A stretch of 47,523 bases of DNA, taken from the NCBI GenBank assembly GCA_017622925.1, contig JAGAQC010000036.1:1-47523 (forward strand), written 5' to 3'. The DNA is from Ruminococcus sp. GTDB lineage: Bacteria > Bacillota > Clostridia > Oscillospirales > Ruminococcaceae. The position numbers and the translations under genes were made by a program. The notes below the pieces were generated by a model, which saw only the letters and a list, made by a program, of their open reading frames with translations, was not told the origin of the DNA and searched no databases. Shown here one piece after another: positions 25,049 to 33,736 of this stretch; the stretch's first letter is position 1; each line of letters begins with the position of its first letter.

Positions 25049-25783
25049 TCAATAATAAACTTTATTAAGATACAATCCGTGAGCCATTGCCGTCCTGCCT
25101 GCTTTAAGCCTGTCCCTTGCGGCAAGAATTGCAGGCATATCGTTCGGCGAAAACCGTCCCTCGCTGACGTCCATAAGCGTCCCTGCAATTATCCTAATCA
25201 TATTATACAGAAAACCGTCGCCTTTTACAAGCATTATCACAGAAGTTCCACTATTTTCTATTTCAAGTGAATAAATCGTCCTCACCGTTGTTGAAACAGT
25301 TGTGCAGTCCGCACAAAAGGATGCGAAGTCATGAGTCCCCACAAGATAGGCTGCCGCCTTTCTTGCCGCTTCAACGTCAAATTTTCTGCGGTAGTGAAAG
25401 GCAAGATCCGAGCCGAAAGGGTCTTTCGATTCGCTGCAATGAATTTTATAGATGTACTCCTTGCCCTTGCAGTCAAACCTCGCATGAAAATCCAGTGGAA
25501 CGTCCTCGCAGCTCAGTATGGAAATATCGTCGGGGAGTTCGCCGTTTACGCCCCTGCAAAAGCCGATGTTCCGTATCGTACTTTCGGTTTTCACGTTAAA
25601 GCAGAACTCATTTGCATGAACGCCCGTATCAGTCCTCGAACAGCCGATTATAGCCGCTTTCTCGTTCAATACCTTTGATACCGCCCTTTCAAGCACCTCC
25701 TGAACGGTGATTGCATTGCTCTGCCGCTGGAACCCGTGATACTTAGTCCCCCGATACGCCGTCATTACTTTCAGATTTCTCAT
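25049..25783 (-). CDS. truA: tRNA pseudouridine synthase A
   Basis: 244 aa, the family's usual length. It converts uridines 38-40 of the anticodon stem-loop to pseudouridine. The catalytic Asp is D52 in CSRTDTGVHA. Other family patterns include MTAYRGTKYHGFQ at the start and the C-terminal FLYNMIRIIAGTLMDV. ATG 25783 has AAGGTG with 8-nt spacing and lies inside the yfhO reading frame (41-bp overlap), so the two are translationally coupled. In many Firmicutes truA follows ecfT directly; here yfhO and a repeat separate them. Confidence 0.96.
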   Translation of the reverse strand: MRNLKVMTAYRGTKYHGFQRQSNAITVQEVLERAVSKVLNEKAAIIGCSRTDTGVHANEFCFNVKTESTIRNIGFCRGVNGELPDDISILSCEDVPLDFHARFDCKGKEYIYKIHCSESKDPFGSDLAFHYRRKFDVEAARKAAAYLVGTHDFASFCADCTTVSTTVRTIYSLEIENSGTSVIMLVKGDGFLYNMIRIIAGTLMDVSEGRFSPNDMPAILAARDRLKAGRTAMAHGLYLNKVYY

Positions 25784-28658
25784 TGCCGCTCACCTTTTCC
25801 TGTTCAGTCTCTTTTTCTGCGCCGCTTTCGGGTTCGGGAACGTCCGCTTCATCGCCCGAAACTTCCGCAGTCTCGTCCGATTCTTTTTCGTCCGCCGATA
25901 CGGGAACGCTCTCGGCAGCCGCTTCGGACTTTTTCTTTTTCCTTGAATCGAGATATGCGAAAAGGATAAACAGCAGAAGCGAACCGCCGCTTACGATAAG
26001 TCCCACGGCAAAACCGTCGGGAGAATATTTCAGAACTATCTCATGCCGACCTGCGTCCGCCTTGATTCCGAGCATTGCGTCAAGTACGGGGAAGGTCTCG
26101 GTCTTTTTGCCGTCAACGTACACGCTCCAGCCCTTTTCGTAGGGTATCGAGAAGTACATCACGCCGTAGTCCTTGACGTTTATATCGCCCTTTATCTCAG
26201 TATCGGAAAACTCCGTGATATTGAGCTGTTCGTCGGCAAGTCGGCTGTATGCAGCCGTAAACGCCTCTTTATCGAGCGCGTACACCACAAAAGAATAATT
26301 TCCCGACTTTGTGTCCGACGAGTATTTCAGTTCGGCAGAAGCGACCGAGCCGCCCTGTCCCTCGCCCATTGGAAATGCGATAGAATAGCCGTTGGACGAA
26401 ACAGAAGCGTCCGCCGATACGCCGTCGCAGGTAACATTGATAGAATCAACGCCGTTGCCCCTTACGTAGCCGTAAAGGTACGCTCCGTCAACTCCGTCGA
26501 AGTCATAAGTCGCCTTAGCCTCCGACCCTGCGTCCACAACGCCGAAGAAATATTCGCCGTAGCTGGATTTCTGAACCTCAACGTTGTCGTAGGAGACCAT
26601 TTTCACGGGCTGCGCGGTGAAAAGGCTCGTATCGAGACCGCTTGCCTTTTTCATAACGATGTTTTGGTACTCAAAGGGATTTACTCCCGAAGAATTGTCA
26701 ACATCGAGTACCGAGGAGTCCATCATAAAACCGAGCGAAAGGCTGTATTTGTTTTCGTAGAGATTTACGGGGTCAACCGAACATACAGGCTCAAGGAAAG
26801 CGGAGCTGTTTTTCAGAGGTCCGAGCTTTGACACGACGTATTTAAGTCCGAGAAGCGAATTTGCCACGGGAGTTCCCGTGCGGTAGTAGAAACGGTTTCC
26901 CGCCTCGGAAGCGTACAGTCCGAGCCGCTGGAAGTACCTCGTAACGGACACGTTCGCCGACGAAGAAAACTGCGAAAGTCCGTTGTAGCCGTAAAGCGAA
27001 CTGTCGTTGAGAGTATATGTGCCTGTCATTTCCGTGCGGTAGAACTTTGAACGATCGCGTTCCCTCATTACATCGAGAACTTTCTGGACTTCAACGTTGT
27101 ACGAGGGAAAGCTGTTGTAATCAGACGTACCTACGGTATGAACGCCGATAACTGCGTTTTTGGACATTTCCGTAATGACCGCCGCCGCAACCGCCACGTT
27201 TATAACGGCTCTGAATACGTTCTTGTCTTTAAGCGGCATGAGCTTCACGCAAATAAAGATAAGGATATAGACCGCCGTTATTATCAGGGAGCTTTTCAGC
27301 GCAGCATCGCCGAACGAAAAGCCCTCCTCCGTATCCTTGTCCGAAAGATAGCACATGTAAAATACCGCGCAAGGCGCAAGTACAAGCATGGGTAACTGAT
27401 ACAGCTTAATGCCCTTTTCCGTCATAACGTCATACGCGCGGTAAGCCGCCGCCGCAAGTACAAAGCTGAAAATAAAGGCATATCTGTACGGCAACTGATT
27501 CGTTACATGGAAACCGTGCCATATGAAATTAAGCTGATTCATGTTGCAGCTTACGGCAATAAGCGCAAGCATAAGCACGGAAGCAACTTTTTCCCGAATT
27601 TTTATCCCCGGCGAGAAAAGGAAAACTCCGAAAAGGGTCACTGCAAGCATTCCGCACGCGAAATTAGGCAGACCCTCCTTGAATGTCGGTTCGCTGTAGG
27701 AAATGAGGTTCGCAAAAATATCCTGCCACTTTTCAGCCCACTCTACATTCGCAGGGAACGTGTTGTTTGCGCTGTAGGTAAGCTTCAAAGCAAGGTACGA
27801 GGGCAGCAGCATGAAAGCTCCCAGTCCGATACCGATAACGGAAGAACGGACGATAAGCCAAATCTTTATAAAGAACTTCTTGAAGCCGTCCCACTCGATA
27901 ATTGCGGCGGCGGCAAACATGAATATAGTGAAAATACAGGTGAAAAAGCCTATATAGTAGTTCGATAAGAGCGAGAGCGCAAGAGCCGCCGTGTAAAGCT
28001 TCCACTTTCCCTCTCTGCACATAGCCGTAACGCCCAGCATAACAAGCGGAAACAGCGCGATCGTATCGAACCACATAACGTTCCAGTAATATCCCAGACT
28101 GTAGCTGCAAAGCGCAAATATTACGGAAAAAATAACTATCGAGAGATCGCGGCGTTTGTAGGTGTATCTGAGAAAACAACTGAAAAACGCTCCGCAGAAG
28201 CCTATCTTTGCGGCAAGGAGATACATCAGGCATTCACGGATATGCTCCTCGTCAAAGAACACCGATATCCAGTTGAGCGGACTTGCGGCGTAATAGGAAA
28301 TGAGCGAGAGGAAATTCGTGCCTATGCCGTTCTGCCATGAATAGAGGAACGAACCGCCCGTAAGCAATTTTTCCCTCAGCACACGGAAAAACGGATAATA
28401 CTGATGCCAGAGATCAACTACAAGGAACTGTTTGTCGCCGCTCTCCTGAAACTTGCCGTCCGTGAACCACAGAATATGGATCCCCTCTTTCTGAAACGCT
28501 ATCAGCATTATTATGAAAGGGATAAAAAACGACAACAGAAAATAAAGCGCGCCCTTTTCGTACATTATATTGGCAAATTTGCTCTTTCTGAAACGCTCTG
28601 CGCCGTCTTTCCACGATCTTACGCTTTTTTTCACATTACTCTTTGTCTTGTTTTCCAT
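25743..28658 (-). CDS. yfhO: YfhO-family polytopic membrane protein with acidic C-terminal tail
   Basis: 971 aa. A short basic N-terminus leads into about 13 membrane segments (35-500) in the GT-C-like arrangement of YfhO, with the conserved DLWHQYYPFF and SWQNGIGTNFLSL loop near 90-125. A large extracytoplasmic domain (about 510-885) and a last membrane helix (about 893-912) follow. Residues about 913-971 form a very acidic Glu/Ser/Asp/Pro tail that I infer to be cytoplasmic. YfhO proteins are implicated in glycosylation of lipoteichoic acid or similar polymers (B. subtilis, Listeria). ATG 28658 follows GGAGAGG. Confidence 0.9.
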   Translation of the reverse strand: MENKTKSNVKKSVRSWKDGAERFRKSKFANIMYEKGALYFLLSFFIPFIIMLIAFQKEGIHILWFTDGKFQESGDKQFLVVDLWHQYYPFFRVLREKLLTGGSFLYSWQNGIGTNFLSLISYYAASPLNWISVFFDEEHIRECLMYLLAAKIGFCGAFFSCFLRYTYKRRDLSIVIFSVIFALCSYSLGYYWNVMWFDTIALFPLVMLGVTAMCREGKWKLYTAALALSLLSNYYIGFFTCIFTIFMFAAAAIIEWDGFKKFFIKIWLIVRSSVIGIGLGAFMLLPSYLALKLTYSANNTFPANVEWAEKWQDIFANLISYSEPTFKEGLPNFACGMLAVTLFGVFLFSPGIKIREKVASVLMLALIAVSCNMNQLNFIWHGFHVTNQLPYRYAFIFSFVLAAAAYRAYDVMTEKGIKLYQLPMLVLAPCAVFYMCYLSDKDTEEGFSFGDAALKSSLIITAVYILIFICVKLMPLKDKNVFRAVINVAVAAAVITEMSKNAVIGVHTVGTSDYNSFPSYNVEVQKVLDVMRERDRSKFYRTEMTGTYTLNDSSLYGYNGLSQFSSSANVSVTRYFQRLGLYASEAGNRFYYRTGTPVANSLLGLKYVVSKLGPLKNSSAFLEPVCSVDPVNLYENKYSLSLGFMMDSSVLDVDNSSGVNPFEYQNIVMKKASGLDTSLFTAQPVKMVSYDNVEVQKSSYGEYFFGVVDAGSEAKATYDFDGVDGAYLYGYVRGNGVDSINVTCDGVSADASVSSNGYSIAFPMGEGQGGSVASAELKYSSDTKSGNYSFVVYALDKEAFTAAYSRLADEQLNITEFSDTEIKGDINVKDYGVMYFSIPYEKGWSVYVDGKKTETFPVLDAMLGIKADAGRHEIVLKYSPDGFAVGLIVSGGSLLLFILFAYLDSRKKKKSEAAAESVPVSADEKESDETAEVSGDEADVPEPESGAEKETEQEKVSGNEKSESNDGVSGD

Positions 28659-28747
28659 TTTGCTACCTCTCCGATCAACTTCTACGATATAAAATATCTC
28701 GATATGACGTTACTCAGTCTGCCGAACAAATCTATTTTAAAGTCACG

Positions 28748-28979
28748 ATGTACCGTGTTCTTACCGTGTTCTTACCGTATTCTTAATAAGGGAACGCCCT
28801 CTCTTGCAGGGCGTTCCCTCTTTCCAAACAGTCCTACGGACTGTTTGGAAATTCACCCTTTGCGGAGCGCTTAAACGCTTTTGTGGGACGCTGTCCCACA
28901 CCCTGCCAGAGGCGCTGCCTCTGGACTCCGCCAAAGGGACACCGTCCCTTTGGAATCCCTATGTTAGTTCGCTTAAATT
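28748..28979 (+). repeat. Family A palindromic repeat, copy A3, with an 11-bp triplication
   Basis: Same layout as copy A1. The variable stem is TCCAAACAGTCC/GGACTGTTTGGA (28823-28849), and the GGGGC/GCCCC hairpin of other copies is here GTGGGAC/GTCCCAC. The 5' end carries ACCGTGTTCTT three times in tandem (28752-28784, last unit with one change). It fills most of the 329-bp gap 28659-28987 between yfhO and ecfT; no gene or clear promoter was seen there. Confidence 0.9.
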
Positions 28980-28987
28980 GTTAACAT

Positions 28988-29794
28988 TTATTTTAATACA
29001 ATGCCAAGTGCTACCGCTCCGCCGTAAAACATGATCGTTACCGCAAGAGCCGCATAGTCTCTCGGTGCAGAACATAGCTGTCTGAGCCTTGTTCTTCCCT
29101 CGCCGCCCCGATAACAGCGGCACTCCATTGCCGTTGCAAGCTCGTCCGCTCGTCTGAACGCCGATATGAACAGCGGCACAAGTATTGCTACCATGTTTTT
29201 TGCCCGTGTCATAAAACTTCCGCTGTCTATCTCCGCACCTCTTGCTTTCTGCGCAGCCATTATCTTATCTGTCTCCTCGATAAGGGTCGGTATGAATCTC
29301 AATGCGATAGACATCATCATAGCAAGCTCATGCACGGGGACTTTTAATTTTTTCAGCGGCGACAAAAGCCGTTCTATTGCGTCTGTAAGCGTTATGGGGG
29401 ACGTCGTATAGGTCAGCAGAGAACTCCCCATAATAAGCAGCGTTATCCTAATAAGCATGAATACGCTTACATTAATGCCCTCCGAAGTTATCTTTATGAA
29501 CTTCCACTGAAAGTACACTTCTCCGCTGCTGATAAACAGAAGATTCAGCACCGCAGTCAGAATAAGAAACGGCATCAGCGGCTTTACCGACTTAACGAAC
29601 ATTTTAAACGGTATACGGGATAAAATTATCGCCGCCGCAGTAAACACAGCTCCTACGCTCAGGCAGACGATATGATCACCTGCAAAAAGCATCATGATAT
29701 ATATAAACGTTATAACTATCTTGAATCTTGGGTCGAGCCGATGTATCAGGCTGTTCCCCGGGAAGTACTGTCCTATGGTAATATCCCTCAGCAA
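28988..29794 (-). CDS. ecfT: ECF transporter transmembrane protein EcfT
   Basis: 268 aa. It couples ATP hydrolysis by EcfA1/EcfA2 to vitamin- or metal-binding S components in the membrane. The start GNSLIHRLDPRFKI is typical, with about five membrane segments. The coupling helices show KARGAEIDSG (about 191-200) and MECRCYRGGEGRTR (about 230-243); the second usually reads ARG and here has CR-CYRG. Its ATG (29794) overlaps the end of ecfA2 by 7 bp. No S component is encoded in the window, as expected for a shared (group II) module. Confidence 0.94.
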   Translation of the reverse strand: MLRDITIGQYFPGNSLIHRLDPRFKIVITFIYIMMLFAGDHIVCLSVGAVFTAAAIILSRIPFKMFVKSVKPLMPFLILTAVLNLLFISSGEVYFQWKFIKITSEGINVSVFMLIRITLLIMGSSLLTYTTSPITLTDAIERLLSPLKKLKVPVHELAMMMSIALRFIPTLIEETDKIMAAQKARGAEIDSGSFMTRAKNMVAILVPLFISAFRRADELATAMECRCYRGGEGRTRLRQLCSAPRDYAALAVTIMFYGGAVALGIVLK

Positions 29795-30660
29795 TTTTTT
29801 GTACCCCCTTTTTCGGCAAGCTTTTTCAGCAGTAGTTTTTTTGCGTATTCCATTGTATACACGTCCTTGCCGAAATCCAACCCTTGCTTTTTAAGTCCGA
29901 TAAAGACCTTTGTTATCTGCGGCACGTCAAGTCCTATTTCCGCTATTTCCTCCGCTCGGGCGAACACCCTCTCGGTATCGTCATAACAAAAAAGCTTTGC
30001 CTTGTTCATAACGAGTATCTTATCCGCAAATCCTGCAATGTCCTCCATACTGTGGGAAACTATGAGGATAGTATTTTTCGTTCTTTGGTGGTACGCCTTT
30101 ATATGCCCGAGTATCTTGTCTCTGCCGGCAGGGTCAAGACCGGCGGTAGGCTCGTCAAGTATAAGGACTTTCGGATTCATCGCCATAACTCCCGCTATGG
30201 CAACTCGCCTTTTCTGCCCTCCCGAAAGCTCAAAGGGCGAACGCTCCAGAAGCTCCTCGCTAAGTCCTATATCGTGTGCCGTTTCGAGAACTCTTTTCTT
30301 TATCTCGGCTTCGTCAAGTCCCATGTTTTTCGGTCCGAAAGCTATGTCCTTGAACACGGTTTCCTCAAATATCTGATATTCGGGATACTGAAAAACAAGT
30401 CCGACTTTAAAACGAACGTCGCGGATATTTTTTTTATCCGCCCATATATCCTCGCCGTCAAGAAGAACCTTTCCCGACGTAGGCTTCAAAAGACCGTTGA
30501 AATGCTGTATCAGCGTGGATTTTCCCGAGCCTGTATGTCCCATTACGCCTACCATTTCACCCTCGTCTATTTTCAGGTCAACATGATCGACAGCGGTTTT
30601 CTGAAAGGGCGAACCCTCGCTGTAAACATATGTCAGTCCCCGTGTTTCAAGTATTGCCAA
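29788..30660 (-). CDS. ecfA2: ECF transporter ATPase EcfA2
   Basis: 290 aa. ABC ATPase with Walker A GHTGSGKST (41-49), Q-loop FQYPEYQIFEETV, signature LSGGQKRR and Walker B VLILDEPTAGLDP. The YPE..IFE form of the Q-loop is typical of EcfA2. The start is TTG at 30660, preceded by AGGAGAGG with 5-nt spacing; it begins 12 nt after the stop of the LRR-dockerin gene upstream, which occupies the place normally held by ecfA1. Confidence 0.95.
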   Translation of the reverse strand: MAILETRGLTYVYSEGSPFQKTAVDHVDLKIDEGEMVGVMGHTGSGKSTLIQHFNGLLKPTSGKVLLDGEDIWADKKNIRDVRFKVGLVFQYPEYQIFEETVFKDIAFGPKNMGLDEAEIKKRVLETAHDIGLSEELLERSPFELSGGQKRRVAIAGVMAMNPKVLILDEPTAGLDPAGRDKILGHIKAYHQRTKNTILIVSHSMEDIAGFADKILVMNKAKLFCYDDTERVFARAEEIAEIGLDVPQITKVFIGLKKQGLDFGKDVYTMEYAKKLLLKKLAEKGGTKNC

Positions 30661-30672
30661 TTTTACCTCTCC

Positions 30673-32277
30673 TTACTGCTTTCCCAAAAAATCCTCGATA
30701 CTGTCGGTTCCGCCCGTTGATACGTAGGAGTAATATGCCAAAATAAGCGAAGCGTCCGAAGAATCTATCGTTCCGTCTTTGTCAAGGTCGGCAAGCTTTT
30801 TCACGCTTTCCGAGAAATTGCCGTTTCCACCCGTGGAAAGCATCGCATACTCTGCCAGCACAAGGGACGCGTCGGAAGAATCGACCATGCCGTCGCCGTT
30901 GACGTCGCCGCAGCTCGCTTCTGTTATTGGCGTAGTGGTGGGCGTTGTTGTTGTGGGCGTAGTAGTAGTTGTTGTTGTTGTTGTCGTAGTTGTAGTAGTT
31001 GTAGTCGTAGTCGTAGTTGTTGTTGTCGTTGTTGGCGGCGTTCCCTCAATTACAGCAAACTTATAACCGTATTTTTCGGCGTATGCTTGCGCGGTGGAGT
31101 TTTGGCAGCCGCGGATAGTACCGTTTAAGTAAGCTTGCCCGTTTACATCATAACCGGCGAAGATCGTAGTCGGAGCATCAAGAATTTGACATTCGGGGTT
31201 TTTTATTGTTATTGATGTTAAGCCCTCACAGCTATAAAACGCGTCCCCACCAATACTTTTAACGCTGTAAGGAATTGTTATTGATGTTAAACGTTTACAG
31301 AGGGAAAATGTACCCTGCTCAATACTTGTAACGTTGTTGGAGAGAGTTACCGACGTTAATTGTGAACAGAGAGAAAACGCCATACTGCCAATACTTGTAA
31401 CACTGTCGGGTATCGTTATTGACGTTAAGCTCGAACAGCCGCTGAATGCACTTCGACCAATACTTTTAACGCTGTTCGGGATCGTTATTGACGTTAAGTT
31501 TTCACAGACGTTAAATGTACCCGTTTCAATACTTGTAATGCTGTTGGGAAGTTCTGCCGATGTTAAGCTTCTGCATTGATCAAATGTATAACTGCCGATA
31601 CTTGTAACGCTGTCGGGTATCATTATTGATCTTAACATAGTTTTATGAAACGCGTAACTGCCAATACTTGTGACGCTGTTAGGAATATTTATTGATATAA
31701 ACGGACAGCCGGAAAAAGCATAAGCGCCAATACTTGTGACGCTGTTGGGTATCCTTACTGACCCTAAGCTTATACAGTTCTCGAACGCATTCCAACCGAT
31801 ACTTGTAACGCTGTCGGGAATATCTATTGTTTCTAAACGAGAACAGCCATTAAATGCTTCATCGCTAATACTTGTAACGCCGTCGGGTATCCTTATTGAT
31901 CTTAATTCTGCACAATCACGAAATGCGCCCTTACCGATATTTGTGACGGTCTCGGGGATAATTATTCTATTTAAACCTCTACAGCCTGAAAATGCCTCGT
32001 CACCAATACTTGTAATGGGTAAATCGCCGAGTTCGTCAGAAAAACCGTAAACTTCGCTTTCTATATCAACTTCGGATGCGGATCTATTACAGCCTATTAT
32101 TTCAATATGATCGCTGTATTTCCTGATCGTAAGCTCCTTAAATGTATAATCGCGATCTTCTTCCGCGCTTGCGTTTGCGGTTACGGAAGCGTTCGGGATA
32201 ACCGCCGAAAAGGTCGGAACACCTGCGCCTATTACCGTCATTGCAAGAACTCCTGCAACAATTTTCTTGATACTCAT
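30673..32277 (-). CDS. Secreted LRR_5 (BspA-like) protein with poly-Thr linker and dockerin, LRR1
   Basis: 534 aa. Signal peptide with cleavage after the Ala-rich ANASA. About thirteen LRR_5 repeats of 23 residues (pattern SVTSIGxxAFxxCxxLTSITIPD) span about 75-385. A linker with 25 uninterrupted Thr codons plus PTTTTPTTTP follows (30928-31032). The C-terminal dockerin (about 460-534) has two calcium loops, DVNGDGMVDSSD and DLDKDGTIDSSD, so the protein should attach to a cohesin. Start ATG 32277 is chosen because AAAGG precedes it by 10 nt; seven in-frame codons upstream include that site. Third gene of an LRR cassette and 12 nt upstream of ecfA2. Confidence 0.88.
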   Translation of the reverse strand: MSIKKIVAGVLAMTVIGAGVPTFSAVIPNASVTANASAEEDRDYTFKELTIRKYSDHIEIIGCNRSASEVDIESEVYGFSDELGDLPITSIGDEAFSGCRGLNRIIIPETVTNIGKGAFRDCAELRSIRIPDGVTSISDEAFNGCSRLETIDIPDSVTSIGWNAFENCISLGSVRIPNSVTSIGAYAFSGCPFISINIPNSVTSIGSYAFHKTMLRSIMIPDSVTSIGSYTFDQCRSLTSAELPNSITSIETGTFNVCENLTSITIPNSVKSIGRSAFSGCSSLTSITIPDSVTSIGSMAFSLCSQLTSVTLSNNVTSIEQGTFSLCKRLTSITIPYSVKSIGGDAFYSCEGLTSITIKNPECQILDAPTTIFAGYDVNGQAYLNGTIRGCQNSTAQAYAEKYGYKFAVIEGTPPTTTTTTTTTTTTTTTTTTTTTTTTTPTTTTPTTTPITEASCGDVNGDGMVDSSDASLVLAEYAMLSTGGNGNFSESVKKLADLDKDGTIDSSDASLILAYYSYVSTGGTDSIEDFLGKQ

Positions 32278-32343
32278 AATAAACCAACCTTTCAACATAA
32301 GGTAACTCTTTGACCCCGTTAGCGTAAATTTAATCGGGAAAAC

Positions 32344-33660
32344 TCACTTTCCGCCCGTTGATACGTGTGCATAGTATGCCAAAATAAGCGAAGCGTCCGA
32401 GGAATCTATCGTTCCGTCTTTGTCAAAGTCGGCAAGCTTTTTCACGCTTTCCGAGAAATTGCCGTTCCCGCCCGTGGAAATCAGCGCATACTCTGTCAGC
32501 ACAAGGGACGCGTCAGAAGAATCCACCATGCCGTCGCCGTTGACGTCGCCGAGTATATCTTTTGTGGGAGCTGCGCCGAGGGACTCAAATTTATAGCCGT
32601 ACTTATTGGCGTAAGATTCGGCAGTCGAACCGCTGTAGCCCTTTATCACACCGTCATACATATGTAACCTGTTATCGTTATCAAACGAATTAGAAATAGT
32701 ACCTCTATGGTCTGCGATCTTGCAGTTGGGGTTCATAATGGTTATTGAGGTCAGGTTATAGCAGAATTCAAACGCATAATCTTCAAGACTTGTAATGAAA
32801 TAGGGAATTATAACGTCTCCTGAACAAGCTGTTCCGTCAACAAGAATGCCGTTTACAATTACTAACGGATCTTCCTTTTGTTTATTTTCAAGCCATGGAG
32901 TAGCATAAAACGCCTTGCCGCCGATATGTGTAACAGAATCGGGGATCGTTACTGAGACAAGGTTTGTGCAGAAATAAAATGCACAATTATCAATGGTCTT
33001 AACGGAATCAGAGATCGTTACCGAAGTAAGGCTTGTGCAAGTGTCAAACGCATCATAGGCGATACTTGTGACAGAATCGGGTATCGTAATATCTCCTGAA
33101 CAAGCTGTACCGTCAATAAGAATACCGTTTACAACTACTAACGGATTTTCCTTTTGCATATTTTTAAGCCATGGAGTAGCATAAAATGCCTTACCACCGA
33201 TATATGTAACAGAATCGGGGAGCGTTACGCTTGTAAGACCCAAACAACTTTCAAACGCACCATAGCCGATACTTGTGACAGAATCGGGGATCGTTACCGA
33301 GGTAAGACCATCGCAGCAGGAAAACGCTTCATTTTCAATACTTGTAACAGAATTCGGAATTATTATTGAGGTAAGACCCTTGTTATGAAAAAACGCAACT
33401 TTGCCAATACTTGTAACGGGCAGACCGCCTATTTTTGACGGAATTTCAACTTTCGCCGCGTTGCCGTTATATTTGATTATTTCAACATGATCGCTGTATT
33501 TATTAATTGCAAAATCGCCGTATGTTTCCATGGTGTAATTTTCCTCCGCGCTTGCGCTTGCGGTTACGGAAGCGTTCGGGATAACCGCCGAAAAGGTCGG
33601 AACACCCAAGCCTATTAACGTCATTGCAAGAACTCCTGCAATAATCCTCTTGATACTCAT
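32344..33660 (-). CDS. Secreted LRR_5 protein with dockerin, LRR2
   Basis: 438 aa. The signal peptide is almost identical to LRR1 (GVPTFSAVIPNASVTA). LRR_5 repeats fill about 60-345. They include an internal duplication: a segment starting IGGKAFYATPWL and ending IDGTACSGD occurs twice (around 160-205 and 255-300) with small changes. A dockerin closes the protein (DVNGDGMVDSSD, DFDKDGTIDSSD); it ends earlier than in LRR1 and LRR4, at VSTGGK. No poly-Thr linker. Start ATG 33660 has AAAGGA upstream. Likely exported and cohesin-bound; ligand unknown. Confidence 0.87.
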   Translation of the reverse strand: MSIKRIIAGVLAMTLIGLGVPTFSAVIPNASVTASASAEENYTMETYGDFAINKYSDHVEIIKYNGNAAKVEIPSKIGGLPVTSIGKVAFFHNKGLTSIIIPNSVTSIENEAFSCCDGLTSVTIPDSVTSIGYGAFESCLGLTSVTLPDSVTYIGGKAFYATPWLKNMQKENPLVVVNGILIDGTACSGDITIPDSVTSIAYDAFDTCTSLTSVTISDSVKTIDNCAFYFCTNLVSVTIPDSVTHIGGKAFYATPWLENKQKEDPLVIVNGILVDGTACSGDVIIPYFITSLEDYAFEFCYNLTSITIMNPNCKIADHRGTISNSFDNDNRLHMYDGVIKGYSGSTAESYANKYGYKFESLGAAPTKDILGDVNGDGMVDSSDASLVLTEYALISTGGNGNFSESVKKLADFDKDGTIDSSDASLILAYYAHVSTGGK

Positions 33661-33736
33661 GATAAATCGTCCTTTCAATATAAGGTAACTCGTTGCCCCC
33701 GTTACCGTAAATTTAAGCCGTGAATATTTGGAAAAC

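Noticed and set aside
28804-29034. Open reading frames running through family A repeats (also near 16529, 43408-43717 and 1123), with shared peptide such as KGTPSLAGRSL
   Set aside because: They arise from the palindromic repeat itself, have no ribosome binding site, change frame and length with the variable stems, and are readable on both strands.
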